A DNA stretch of 64,000 bases from RBG-13-43-22 sp040755035 (GTDB lineage Bacteria > Desulfobacterota > RBG-13-43-22): assembly GCA_040755035.1 (NCBI GenBank), contig JBFMBU010000082.1:1-64000 (forward strand), in the 5' to 3' direction. The notes beneath the pieces are model-generated. The model saw only the letters and a list, made by a program, of their open reading frames with translations. It ran no database searches and was not told the origin of the DNA. Within the stretch, counting starts at the first letter, position 1, and the number at the start of each line of letters is the position of its first letter. The translations under genes and the position numbers were made by a program. Positions 1 to 8,098 of the stretch are shown here, piece after piece.

Positions 1-54
1 TGTTCCCGGTGGTACACTGTGGCCCTGGCTGCTCTGTTGCGCGGGGCAACGTAA

Positions 55-324
55 AATATAAGCGCCGATATCCGGCAAATCCGGAAGAAACTGAAGCTTA
101 CCCAAACCGAGCTGGCCGAAGCCTTCGGCGTAGGTAAGGTGGCCTTCTCTCGTTACGAAAGAGGCGAAACCCGCCCTCCTGCGCCATTGGTTAAACTTCT
201 CAAGTTGATAGAAAAACATCCTGATTTACTTGTGGAAATGCGGGGAGAAGACACTCAGAATGCCTACTCACGGAGCACAATCCGACGGTCAACCCAAACC
301 ACCGAAAAACAGGCGGCGGGTTAA
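55..324 (+). pseudogene. MqsA-type antitoxin, C-terminal HTH domain only (headless)
   Basis: Reading from about 55 the frame gives a helix-turn-helix domain: IRKKLKLTQTELAEAFGV, then VAFSRYERGETRPP and LLKLIEKHPDLL. This matches the C-terminal XRE-type domain of MqsA/YgiT antitoxins, which bind their operator and often a zinc-loop N-terminal domain. Here the frame is closed by TAA at 52-54 and has no ATG upstream of the domain; the only in-frame start is a GTG at 139, inside the helix-turn-helix. The Cys-rich N-terminal zinc domain is not readable upstream in this frame, so the gene is truncated or frameshifted, although the window edge hides part of the evidence. No toxin gene is visible next to it. 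Confidence 0.55.
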
Positions 325-474
325 CTCCAATATTTTTGACCCAAAAGGCGTTGCGGCCGAGGCAACGAAAACAGTATTCTTTTTTTCCTTCCACCCCAGT
401 TGTAATATACGAAGAGTTTGAACGTTCAAGTGGAAGCAACTATTTCAAACCTCTATTCTGCCGATGAGGTACTC

Positions 475-1086
475 ATGGAACAAAAAACCCCCATTTCTCC
501 CGAGAATAACAATCTCCAGTCCCAAATAAAAACTCTGGAGACCATATTATTGAAGAACCCGGTTCTAAATACCATCTTTGAACGTGTGCCGGATTTACAA
601 TTGCCAAACTGGTATGTCGGTGCCGGGTGTCTTTGTCAAACGGTGTGGAACTTTCTCTCCGGACGTGATCTTCTTTCCAACATTAATGATGTTGACCTTG
701 TTTATTTCGATGCCGCGGATCTCACGGATGAAACTGAAACTTATTTCTCTGATACGGCCCGAAAATTATTCTCAGATATCCCGATTAGAATCGATATCAA
801 AAACCAAGCCCGAGTGCATCTGTGGTATGAGAGCCACTTCGGATATTCTATCCAGCCCTATCAATCGGTCGAAGAAGCGATCAACACTTGGCCTACGACC
901 GCCACTGCGGTGGCCGTCCGGTATGACGACCGCCGATTATTTTCAGTGTATGCCCCTTATGGCCTGGATGATCTTTTCGGTCTTATTGTCCGACCCAACA
1001 AAGTACAAATCATCGAGGAAATCTATCTGGCTAAAGTAAACCGATGGAAAGCCTGTTGGCCGGCACTCCGGATAATTCCTTGGTAG
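475..1086 (+). CDS. Nucleotidyltransferase-like protein (DUF925 / NTP_transf_6 family)
   Basis: The protein contains WYVGAGCLCQTVWNFL, a DVDLVYFD acidic motif, a KNQARVHLWYESHFG block, the WPTTATAV motif and a C-terminal GLDDLFGLIVRPNK stretch. These are the conserved blocks of the DUF925 family, predicted nucleotidyltransferases with unknown substrate. ATG at 475 is preferred because GAGG lies 8 bases upstream; an in-frame TTG at 418 would add 19 residues. The length of about 203 residues is normal and the C-terminal WPALRIIPW is complete. The neighbours are unrelated accessory genes, so context gives no function. Confidence 0.8.
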   Translation: MEQKTPISPENNNLQSQIKTLETILLKNPVLNTIFERVPDLQLPNWYVGAGCLCQTVWNFLSGRDLLSNINDVDLVYFDAADLTDETETYFSDTARKLFSDIPIRIDIKNQARVHLWYESHFGYSIQPYQSVEEAINTWPTTATAVAVRYDDRRLFSVYAPYGLDDLFGLIVRPNKVQIIEEIYLAKVNRWKACWPALRIIPW

Positions 1087-1148
1087 GCTGGCCCTCGAAT
1101 GTTTGTTAGACAATAGCTATGAAATCTCCTGTTCAATGGGGGGAATAT

Positions 1149-1454
1149 ATGACCTTTCAGGAAATGCAGAAGGGTGTTTTGGCTGTTGCCGACACCTACG
1201 GGAAGCACTTCGGGATCACTATGGATCAGGATTTTGCCTTGTTGAAGCTCTACGAAGAAGTGGGGGAGTATGCCCAGGCGGTTCTGATTCACCGAAGGAA
1301 ATCAAAACCGGAAAAATTCAAATCAGAAGAGGAATCCAAGAAATTGGTGGCGGAGGAGCTGGCCGATATCATCTGCCTGGCCATCATGAATGCCGAATTG
1401 TTTGGGATAGACTTAGAAAAAGCCATTCAAGAGAAATGGATAGATAGAGTGTAA
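1149..1454 (+). CDS. MazG-like nucleotide pyrophosphohydrolase
   Basis: A small all-alpha protein with the MazG-type metal-binding pattern: LYEEVGEYAQAVL followed by EELADIICLAIMNAELFGIDL and a C-terminal KAIQEKWI. Family members hydrolyse NTPs, dNTPs or phosphoribosyl-ATP to monophosphate and pyrophosphate using Mg2+ held by the EExxE and ExxD acidic residues, both visible here. ATG at 1149 follows a GGGGGG purine run 6 bases upstream and is preferred over ATG 1119. The length (~101 residues) fits single-domain MazG-like house-cleaning enzymes. The actual substrate cannot be told from sequence. Confidence 0.8.
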   Translation: MTFQEMQKGVLAVADTYGKHFGITMDQDFALLKLYEEVGEYAQAVLIHRRKSKPEKFKSEEESKKLVAEELADIICLAIMNAELFGIDLEKAIQEKWIDRV

Positions 1455-1645
1455 GGCGATAAGGGCAAAGGGGTTATAATATGAGTCATACCATTAAAGA
1501 ATCTCCCTTTTTAACGGTAAGTGTGTTAAGATAAATTAATTCCAAATAAACTCAACAAACAGGTTAAATTTTTCTCTATCCAAAAGAAAAAGAGATTTAT
1601 CGATAACTTTGGAATGATCTTTCTGCCGGACCACAAAAGGGAAAT

Positions 1646-1888
1646 ATGCAGGCACTACTTCCTGACCTGTCATCAGAACAAATTGCTGATTCACGCATAA
1701 TCGCCAAAGGGCGAGGCATAAGGGATCTGAAAAGCCTTATTCGGGAGTACGGGGGAAAGCCCTCAATGTGGACTAAAAAGAGCAGTCCACCATTTGATGC
1801 GGGGGGAAATATGTTTGAATACCATTGGTACGAACATCACGGAATCGGAAGGGTTGAGGTAAAAATCAAGGAGGTGATGGATTTATGA
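1646..1888 (+). CDS. Small orphan toxin-like domain protein
   Basis: An 80-residue protein with the run GIRDLKSLIREYGGKPSMW, then KKSSPPFDAG and FEYHWYEHHGIGRVEVKIK. The pattern LI-x-x-YGG-x-x-x-x-W-x-K-x-S and the ending HWYE...G-x-V-E-x-K-x-K resemble, from memory, the C-terminal toxin tips of polymorphic (Rhs/CDI-like) toxins; this is recognition by eye, not a search. The stop codon overlaps the next gene as ATGA, which is typical of toxin/immunity coupling. There is no delivery domain or signal peptide, and TAA at 1604-1606 closes the frame upstream, so it is either a stand-alone small toxin or the excised tip of a lost large toxin. A weak AGGGA ribosome site precedes the ATG. Confidence 0.5.
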   Translation: MQALLPDLSSEQIADSRIIAKGRGIRDLKSLIREYGGKPSMWTKKSSPPFDAGGNMFEYHWYEHHGIGRVEVKIKEVMDL

Positions 1889-2211
1889 TTGTCAAACTAA
1901 AAGAAAAAATATCTGACTATCCAGATCTCACACCGGAACAACCCTATTGTGTTATCGGAATCGAAGCTGATGATTATCGGATATTGAATGATTCTGGAAA
2001 ACCCTATCTTTATTCCAGGCATCTGTTTGAAGTCATTGATACGCGGGAGCCAGGTGTTTGGATTACAGAGTATGGAGAAGACGGGGAACGCTACTCTTAT
2101 CCGCCGATGCTCAATGAAAGCGGTTTTTTTGAGGACTATTTTGACGGTAAGAACGAAGCCCTTTCCAGGTTCTGGCATGTTATCAATGCCCGGCTTTCAG
2201 AGGCCGCCTGA
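1885..2211 (+). CDS. Probable immunity protein partner of the upstream toxin-like gene
   Basis: A soluble acidic protein of 108 residues. It starts by ATGA overlap with the 1646-1888 gene and has an excellent AAGGAGGTGATGG site upstream. The C-terminal half reads WITEYGEDGERYSYPP, then GFFEDYFDGK and ALSRFWHVI, a pattern seen in small immunity proteins that neighbour polymorphic toxin tips. There is no signal peptide or membrane segment, so it would act in the cytoplasm by binding its toxin. The assignment rests on coupling, acidity and motif resemblance. An alternative is an unrelated hypothetical protein co-transcribed with its neighbour. Confidence 0.5.
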   Translation: MIVKLKEKISDYPDLTPEQPYCVIGIEADDYRILNDSGKPYLYSRHLFEVIDTREPGVWITEYGEDGERYSYPPMLNESGFFEDYFDGKNEALSRFWHVINARLSEAA

Positions 2212-2567
2212 GCCAATTTGCAGAAGTGCTTAACTGGCAATGATCTGAATTTTGACCACCCTGAGCGATGTTAAAAGCCAGAGGGGATGAGGGTATTTTA
2301 GTTTTTCTTTTGACGAACCCCCCTGAAAACGTTACTATAAAAGCCGTACTAGGTTCTATTAACGGCGGATTGCTTACGTTTGAAAATCCAAAAACTGAAG
2401 GGGATCGCTGATATTCAGCTCATGCTTTGCAGATGGAATTCCATTGATAAGTCGTTCTTTTTGGATGGGAAGAGTATAAGGAACGAAAAAGACCCGAAAT
2501 GAATAATGTCAATAAAAAGAACTGACCTTTTTTTTGCGGGGATAGTCGTGTCCTCAAAAATGACTGG
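2212..2567. other. Intergenic region without recognised gene
   Basis: This 356-bp stretch lies between the immunity-like gene and a gene convergent with it. It carries short A/T-rich runs and no open frame with a recognisable domain, RNA fold or terminal repeat. The bases around 2240-2320 resemble remnants of mobile-element ends to the eye, but nothing can be supported. Confidence 0.4.
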
Positions 2568-3104
2568 TTATCCAATCCTTTCCTTTAATTCTGCGTCATC
2601 TTTAATTATTTTAAGCATCCTTTTACGAATCACTCCACTGAATGGCTTTATAATTTGCCAGTATAAACCGAACGCTGCCTTAGTAAAAGGGGTGAGACAT
2701 AACACTCTGGTCTCTGTACTCAGCTTTGTTTGGGTATCGTTAATTCGTTCGAATCGAAAATTCCAGACGACTTTTATTCTTGCTGAAAGTTGGTTTTTGA
2801 TAAAGGCGTCATAACTTTCAATGGGTTCAATTTTCGTTCTCGCCCAAAATCCAATCAAGTTCTCAGCAGGAAAATCTTCTTCGATATTTGTGAATCCTAC
2901 CTCGGATATAAACCCCTGCAAATTCATACTCTTTGTTGGCAATCCCCTTATTTTAAAAAGGGCTTTTATCAATTTTGATTTTGACATATCAAAATCTTTG
3001 GCACTTTTGTACACCTCCTCACAAGGACGATTGACCAGGGTACAATGATATTCATTAAATGTGTATTCCGGAAGATACTTGTCGATTAAAGTCAATTTGG
3101 CCAT
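2568..3104 (-). CDS. SRPBCC/START-like hypothetical protein
   Basis: A 178-residue protein beginning MAKLTLIDKYLPEYTFNEYH with a VNRPCEEVYKSAKDFDMSKS block. The middle has ENLIGFWART, the strand-rich ARIKVVWNFRFE and TKLSTETRVLCLTPF, and the end is a helix FGLYWQIIKPFSGVIRKRML. This layout (N-terminal strand, central antiparallel sheet, long C-terminal helix with a W...P-F motif) fits the SRPBCC fold, which binds hydrophobic ligands. No ligand can be named. The gene stands alone on the minus strand, 59 bp downstream of the ABC1 kinase gene. Confidence 0.55.
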   Translation of the reverse strand: MAKLTLIDKYLPEYTFNEYHCTLVNRPCEEVYKSAKDFDMSKSKLIKALFKIRGLPTKSMNLQGFISEVGFTNIEEDFPAENLIGFWARTKIEPIESYDAFIKNQLSARIKVVWNFRFERINDTQTKLSTETRVLCLTPFTKAAFGLYWQIIKPFSGVIRKRMLKIIKDDAELKERIG

Positions 3105-3163
3105 CTTATATTCTCAACTTGCCCCTTTCATTCGTTGATAATGTGGCGTTGAACTCCAAATCA

Positions 3164-4459
3164 TCAGCCCATTTCATAAGGGTTCCGAATCCGAACCCGG
3201 GCACCCATTTGTTCGAACAATCGAAAAAGACCGTAGCGGGTTCGATTCAGAAAAAGAAAATCCGGGTTCACATCCATATACCGGCGGAATTTTAAAAAGG
3301 TATGGGGCAGTGCCCGGCCCTCACGGATGAAATCGGAGTTGGCTTTAAAGTCAAAGACCTCTTCCCGATAAAGTTTTCCAAACCACTGCCCAAAACTTTT
3401 GATCATTTGAAACAACTGGACTTGAACCGCCGGTTCGATGTCGGGGCGGATCAGGTTCAGTTGTTGAAAAAGCTGGAAATGGGTTTCCTGATCTTGATTA
3501 AGGAATTCCCGGGGGATTTGTTGATAATAATAAATAAATTCAGGACTCAGTTTTTTAACGCAGCCGTAATCGATCTGCCCGATGGTCAGGTCCTTCCGGA
3601 TAAGAAAATTGCCCGGGTTGGGATCGGCATGAAAACAGTTAAGCTCATAAAGACCCGCTAAGAACAGATCAAATAACTTTTGGGCCACGGCATCTCGGGC
3701 TTTCTGGCCGGGATTGGACTTCAGCCACAGATTAAGCGGTTTTCCAGGCAGAAAGGTCATACTCAAGACGTTTGAAGTCGTGATCTCAGGTCTGACCTCC
3801 GGTATCTGCAGGCCCTTCATTTTCAGATGATCCGCGAAAAATTGAATATGACGGGCTTCCTGTTGGTAATCGCATTCTTCGAACAACCGCGCTTCAATTT
3901 CCTCTAAGGCCGGACCGATCAGGTCATATTCGGCCAAGGGTCGGGCCATGTTTCTAATCAATTGAATATCATTTTTTATGGTGCTGCGGATGCCTGGATA
4001 CTGTACCTTTACGGCCAAAGGAAGGCCATTCTGGTCCGTGGCCTGATGGACCTGGCCCAGGCTGGCTGCGGCCAGGGCCTGGGTATCAAAGGTGGAAAAA
4101 ACCCTTTCCGGGGACCGTCCAAAGGCGTTTTGAATGGCCTTGCGGACCAGGGCCTGATTCATGGCCGGAACCTGGTTGTAAGATTTTTCCAGTTCCATCC
4201 GGATGGAGGCTGGGAAAATGTCCAATTCGAGACTCAAGAGTTGAGCGATTTTTATGGCCGTGCCTTTTAATAGGCCCAAACCCTTGAAAAGGATGCGAGC
4301 GCTTTCTTTTTCCAGATCGGTCCTGGCCTTTTTCCGGCCGTCTTCGGATAAAAACGGTTTTTGGGCATAGTACTTTAATAGCCTGCTCCCCATCTGGGCC
4401 GCGGTTTTACTTCCGGCTACGCTTCTTTCCCATTTTCCTTGCGGTATTTCGTTGGTCAT
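3164..4459 (-). CDS. ABC1/AarF/UbiB family atypical kinase
   Basis: A 431-residue protein with the hallmarks of the ABC1/UbiB fold. There is a KGTAIKIAQLLSLE segment (the KxGQ-type helix, with KIAQ instead of KxGQ), the Ala-rich nucleotide loop ALAAASLGQVHQA, the catalytic lysine in AVKVQYPG, the ECDYQQEA pair, and HADPNPGNFL with IDYGCVKKL as catalytic-loop and metal-binding motifs. Family members support isoprenoid quinone or lipid metabolism. Its start overlaps the end of the TetR gene by 53 bp, so the two are co-transcribed and the TetR protein may control the kinase. No membrane helix is obvious near the C-terminus, unlike E. coli UbiB. Confidence 0.85.
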   Translation of the reverse strand: MTNEIPQGKWERSVAGSKTAAQMGSRLLKYYAQKPFLSEDGRKKARTDLEKESARILFKGLGLLKGTAIKIAQLLSLELDIFPASIRMELEKSYNQVPAMNQALVRKAIQNAFGRSPERVFSTFDTQALAAASLGQVHQATDQNGLPLAVKVQYPGIRSTIKNDIQLIRNMARPLAEYDLIGPALEEIEARLFEECDYQQEARHIQFFADHLKMKGLQIPEVRPEITTSNVLSMTFLPGKPLNLWLKSNPGQKARDAVAQKLFDLFLAGLYELNCFHADPNPGNFLIRKDLTIGQIDYGCVKKLSPEFIYYYQQIPREFLNQDQETHFQLFQQLNLIRPDIEPAVQVQLFQMIKSFGQWFGKLYREEVFDFKANSDFIREGRALPHTFLKFRRYMDVNPDFLFLNRTRYGLFRLFEQMGARVRIRNPYEMG

Positions 4460-5189
4460 CGTTTTCGCTCATGAATTCGCGTTTGATTTTTTGAAAGGTA
4501 TCGACCTGCTGATGAAAAAAATCAAAGCGGGTCAATACATGCTGCTTGAATAAGAATTGGGCGATATCAAAAATTTTATTGACAATACCGACTTTCAGAA
4601 AACTGCAAGCCAGACCAAGACTTTTGTCCATCAAGACGCTGGTATCGCTGAACTGATCGGATCGGTCATTTAACCAATACATAACGATACCGATATAATA
4701 ATCCCAGATAAATTGAAACAGGATTTCCTGAAAGGCCTGTTCCGGTATTTCCCCCACCTCGACGGCCGCCTCGAACATCTCATTAATGATCTGGAAAAAA
4801 AGATTTCGAATGGGTTGTAGAAGTTTGTATTGCTGAAAAAGAGAAAAGAAGATCGTTTTAAAGCTCTCTTCCACAAACTCCCGGTCGGGTAGAAAAAGCT
4901 CCAGGTTGGTTTCCAGGAAGGTTTGTAGTTGCTCCTGCAGGGTGAATTTATTAAATCCCTGGACAGCCTTCAGCCGCTTGGCGCAAGTCTGAAGCTGCTG
5001 TTCATAATAGGCGAATAAAATCGCCTCTTTGGTGGCAAAATAGTTGTAAATCGTGGCCTCTCCGATGTTGGCTGCCTTGGCGATGGCCTTCATGGTGGTG
5101 GTCTTAAGGCCCTTTTCGGTGATGATTTCAACCGCGGTCCGGATTATTTTAAGCCGGGTTTCTTCTTTTTTTTCAGAGCTGATTTTCAT
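4407..5189 (-). CDS. TetR/AcrR family transcriptional regulator
   Basis: The N-terminal 60 residues are a classic TetR DNA-binding domain: RLKIIRTAVEIITEKGLKTT, then MKAIAKAANIGEATIYNYF and TKEAILFAYY. The rest is a helical ligand-binding domain. The protein is 260 residues, about 50 longer than typical, with a basic tail (RKMGKKRSRK) encoded in the part that overlaps the downstream ABC1 kinase gene. An A/T-rich leader at 5190-5330 separates it from the divergent truncated hisD and is the likely operator region. The ligand is unknown. Confidence 0.85.
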   Translation of the reverse strand: MKISSEKKEETRLKIIRTAVEIITEKGLKTTTMKAIAKAANIGEATIYNYFATKEAILFAYYEQQLQTCAKRLKAVQGFNKFTLQEQLQTFLETNLELFLPDREFVEESFKTIFFSLFQQYKLLQPIRNLFFQIINEMFEAAVEVGEIPEQAFQEILFQFIWDYYIGIVMYWLNDRSDQFSDTSVLMDKSLGLACSFLKVGIVNKIFDIAQFLFKQHVLTRFDFFHQQVDTFQKIKREFMSENDDQRNTARKMGKKRSRK

Positions 5190-5330
5190 CGTTGCCGCCT
5201 CTTTAAAAATATTTCATATTTATTAAAGCCACTTTTTTATAGTTTAATATATAGTAAATTTATTAAAAGGCAAGCTTTTTTTCATTCCCTGGATTTTTTT
5301 TATTGGAGGGAGTCGGAGCATTCGAAGGGG

Positions 5331-5359
5331 TTGACAAAAAAATATTTATTGTTTATAAT
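5331..5359 (+). promoter_or_regulatory. Near-consensus sigma-70 promoter
   Basis: TTGACA at 5331-5336 and TATAAT at 5354-5359 are separated by exactly 17 bases, a perfect consensus pair. It points at the truncated hisD gene at 5399. The leader would be about 33 bases and contains a GGAAA purine stretch just before the ATG. Confidence 0.75.
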
Positions 5360-5398
5360 AAGTTACCTTGCGCTTAGAGGATGTGAAAGGAAATATGA

Positions 5399-5860
5399 AT
5401 GACAGACTTTCAATTTAAATGGCCCGAGGATGAGGAGCAGATTAAGAAAAGGCTTTTACCTCGCCGAAAGCTTCTTGATAGGACCTTGATTGCCGACGTA
5501 TCGGCCATATTCCAGGAAGTTGAATCAGTTGGTGACAGGGCCATTCGGGAGGCTACCAAACGATTCGATGGCATCGAAATTGCTTCGGTAAATGTGCCTG
5601 AGGAGTATCTGGAACAGAGTGTCACCAACCTCTCCCCTGGGTTTAAGAAGGCCATAGAAAAGGCGATTGCTAATATTGCCGAAGTCAATGAAGCCTTGAT
5701 GCCCGGGCAGGAATGGAGAAAAGAGGTCAGGCCCGGCACTCTTATAGGCGAGAAGCCCACGCCGATGGATTCGGTCGGGATATATGTTCCGGCCAGGATG
5801 GAAGTGGTATAGGCCCCTCGCATCCCCGGGGGAGTTCAAAAAAGGACTATGGTTGATCAG
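5399..5860 (+). pseudogene. hisD: Truncated histidinol dehydrogenase (hisD-like)
   Basis: The first 132 codons are a clear HisD N-terminus: the RFDG motif in ATKRFDGIE, PEEYLEQSV, and the PGTLIGEKPTPMDSVGIYVPA segment that normally leads into the NAD-binding core. A TAG at 5810-5812 ends the frame after ARMEVV. HisD proteins are about 430 residues, so the substrate-binding and catalytic histidine regions are missing. Just past the stop, in the same frame, is APRIPGGVQKRT, which vaguely resembles the later EVVVATPP block of HisD. This suggests an internal deletion rather than a simple nonsense mutation. No other his gene is nearby. Confidence 0.75.
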
Positions 5861-6076
5861 TAAACAGAACAGGAATTTCTTTTGGCGCCTTTTTTTCGAT
5901 TGGGCTGACCACTCAACTTATTAATTTTTAATGAAATATTTTAATAGATAACAATATGCGACTATTTCGGACTGCGTCTGGAAACCTGAATGTTTCATTT
6001 TTGGGAAGACGGTTAGAAGGGCAGGAAAATATTGAGGATCGGAGCGTTGAACCGGGAAAAATAAACCGAAATCCAT

Positions 6077-6799
6077 ATGGAAATTAAAAACAGCAAGCAA
6101 ATTCTAACAACTTGGTCCGTCCAGGCGGATGGGAGGCCTTTCAAGGTCTGGCCTGATGGATGTCGGGACCTTATTGTCTGTATAAAACCAGGTGAAACCC
6201 CATCGGTTTTCTTAACCGGGCTTGATAGAGGTCCTTATAGTGTTTTTGTTCCTGACGGTACGATTTTTTGGGGTATTCGACTCACTCCGGGTTCGGTGGC
6301 GAAGTGGGAGTCGGAGGTGGAACCCCGTTCAGGAGAAGTACTTCAGCTCGATTCCCTTGGCAGGTTAACCTCTGCCTGGTTGAAAAGCATTATTCACCAC
6401 CCCGAACGGATAGATGAACTCTTGATCGAAGCCGCAGAGTCATGGTTCAAAATAGAGGATTCCCCTGTTCACTGTTTTTTAAAAGCCCTCAGCCAAAACC
6501 CCGGCCAAATCCCCCAGATGGCCTTGAGTTCCCGCTCCATAAGGAGAAAAATGAGGGCCTTGACCGGTGCCTCTCCGCAGTATTGGACCAGTCTGTATCG
6601 CGCCCGCTTGGTGGGCCGGGCCTTGGTGGAAGGCAAGATGCCAATTTCGGAGGTTGCCTTTGCCTCGGGCTTTGCCGACCAGGCCCATCTGACCCGGGAA
6701 ATAAACCGCTGGTTTGGGGTCACCCCGGCAGCCCTGCGAGAAGATGGGGCCATAAATGAAGGTCTGTTTTCCGAGCCGGATGCTTTTTCTTATGCTTAG
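6077..6799 (+). CDS. AraC family transcriptional regulator
   Basis: A 240-residue protein with a C-terminal AraC double helix-turn-helix: LSSRSIRRKMRALTGASPQY, then YRARLVGRAL, PISEVAFASGFADQAHLTRE and FGVTPAALR. The N-terminal 130 residues (WPDGCRDLIVCI, FWGIRLTPG) match the DUF6597-type sensor region found in AraC regulators of this shape. It is convergent with the VOC protein gene, 19 bp away. Its target is not evident; the upstream 5861-6076 spacer holds no recognised element. Confidence 0.85.
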   Translation: MEIKNSKQILTTWSVQADGRPFKVWPDGCRDLIVCIKPGETPSVFLTGLDRGPYSVFVPDGTIFWGIRLTPGSVAKWESEVEPRSGEVLQLDSLGRLTSAWLKSIIHHPERIDELLIEAAESWFKIEDSPVHCFLKALSQNPGQIPQMALSSRSIRRKMRALTGASPQYWTSLYRARLVGRALVEGKMPISEVAFASGFADQAHLTREINRWFGVTPAALREDGAINEGLFSEPDAFSYA

Positions 6800-6818
6800 T
6801 GAAGTGGAACAGTATTCG

Positions 6819-7223
6819 CTATTTTAATTCAATGAAATAAGGTTTGAACTCTGCAGAAGGTTCTATGTCTTGGTAGCAATAAACCACAATCCCGCAGGGG
6901 TCAAGAATGCCGAATCCTCGGTCTCCCCAAGGATGGTCTTCCAGTGGAATGAGAGGGGTCAACCCTTTATCTGTCAATTGGGTATGAACGGCATCGACTT
7001 CGGTAACGCGCAGATTAAGGGTTGCCCCCCCGGTGAAGGCTGGGGCGCCGTCACGCGGTTCCATAAAGCAAATTTCCGGTCCCTCCTTTATTCCGGTCAG
7101 CCGAAGGATCACATACCAACCGCAATCAAAGCTGGCTTTGGCTCCGAAATACCTTTCGTAAAAACGCCGGGTTTCCTCCAGATTGGAAATGGTAAAGGTA
7201 ACACTCAGATCAGAGATGTTCAT
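6819..7223 (-). CDS. VOC (glyoxalase/bleomycin-resistance) superfamily protein
   Basis: A single-module vicinal-oxygen-chelate protein of 134 residues. It starts with LSVTFTISNLEETRRFYERYFG (shared by the superfamily), has a beta-alpha-beta-beta-beta layout, and ends with a second module half: LNLRVTEVDAVHTQL and HPWGDRGFGILDPCGIVVYC. The usual metal ligands are partly replaced, so the activity cannot be assigned. Expected to be a homodimer in the cytosol. An AAGGAGG site precedes the ATG. Confidence 0.8.
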   Translation of the reverse strand: MNISDLSVTFTISNLEETRRFYERYFGAKASFDCGWYVILRLTGIKEGPEICFMEPRDGAPAFTGGATLNLRVTEVDAVHTQLTDKGLTPLIPLEDHPWGDRGFGILDPCGIVVYCYQDIEPSAEFKPYFIELK

Positions 7224-7355
7224 ACAAAAACCTCCTTTAATAATGATGGTAAATTTTTTTGCTGAAAATGAATTTGGCTATTTAAGAAAGGATTTTATTA
7301 TAAGGTCGGTAGAATGTCTTGAATATTTCGGCCAAAGGGGCTGAAAAAATTAATT

Positions 7356-8054
7356 ATGGAAAAAAATCCAAAGGAAGCCTTGAAGATTAGGGCCGTTATA
7401 TTTGACTTGTTTGAGACCCTGGTGGATTTTTCTCTGGAGGAATACAACCAGGTCTTGACCGCTATGGCGGTCCGTCTTGGAATAGCCCCGGATGTTTTTA
7501 TTTCCTCCTGGCATTCCCATTGGCCACGGCATGAGATGGGAGAATTCGCCAGTACAATGGAGTATATCGAAGCCATTGCCGGACCGATGCCCATCGGGTC
7601 TGATCTTACTGGGGCCATCGCCCTGCATGAAGAGTATCAAAAACAGGTGCTTATCCCAAATCCTGAAACCATCCATGTCATGAAGCGGTTGAAACAGGCC
7701 GGATACCGTATCGGCGTTGTCACCAATTGCCCGATCGAGACACCTGTCCTGTGGCCGGGATCACCCTTGTCAGAATGGGTTGATGCGGCCGTTTTCTCAA
7801 CTATTGAAAGGGTCCGAAAGCCTAATCCTGCTATCTTTCTCTCCTGTCTGAAAAGATTGGGCTGTGTCCCCTCGGAATGTATCTATATCGGGGATGGGGC
7901 CAACCAGGAACTGCTTGCCGCTTCCAGCCTTGGTATGTTCAGTGTTCAGTTAAAAAACGGTGAAAAGGGAAAGGACGCTGGTATATATCAATATCCGCAA
8001 ATGGCTCACCTGTCTGAGCTGATTTATTGGGCGGGCATCAAAACAATTCCGTAA
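7356..8054 (+). CDS. HAD family hydrolase
   Basis: Motif I is FDLFETLVD with the nucleophilic Asp at the start, motif II is VVTNC, the motif III lysine lies in RVRKPNPAIF, and motif IV is YIGDGANQELLAA. These are the four haloacid-dehalogenase signatures, and the alpha-helical cap inserted between motifs I and II makes it a subclass I enzyme (phosphatase or dehalogenase-like). The protein has 232 residues, a normal length. It is divergent from the VOC gene across a 132-bp spacer. The substrate is unknown. Confidence 0.85.
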   Translation: MEKNPKEALKIRAVIFDLFETLVDFSLEEYNQVLTAMAVRLGIAPDVFISSWHSHWPRHEMGEFASTMEYIEAIAGPMPIGSDLTGAIALHEEYQKQVLIPNPETIHVMKRLKQAGYRIGVVTNCPIETPVLWPGSPLSEWVDAAVFSTIERVRKPNPAIFLSCLKRLGCVPSECIYIGDGANQELLAASSLGMFSVQLKNGEKGKDAGIYQYPQMAHLSELIYWAGIKTIP

Positions 8055-8063
8055 AAAAATAAC

Positions 8064-8092
8064 TTGACGTAATTACATTTTGTAACTACAGT
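8064..8092 (+). promoter_or_regulatory. brnTA promoter with embedded tandem operator-like repeats
   Basis: TTGACG at 8064-8069 and TACAGT at 8087-8092 are 17 bases apart. Inside lie GTAATTAC (8069-8076, a perfect palindrome) and GTAACTAC (8082-8089), 13 bp centre to centre, overlapping both hexamers. Tandem sites of this kind are what a dimeric ribbon-helix-helix autorepressor such as BrnA would bind. The -10 box ends 6 bases before the brnT ATG at 8099, so the transcript should have almost no leader. Confidence 0.65.
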
Positions 8093-8098
8093 AAATCT

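Noticed and set aside
2230..2330. Possible insertion-sequence end upstream of the SRPBCC gene
   Set aside because: Impression only; no inverted repeat or transposase fragment could be shown.
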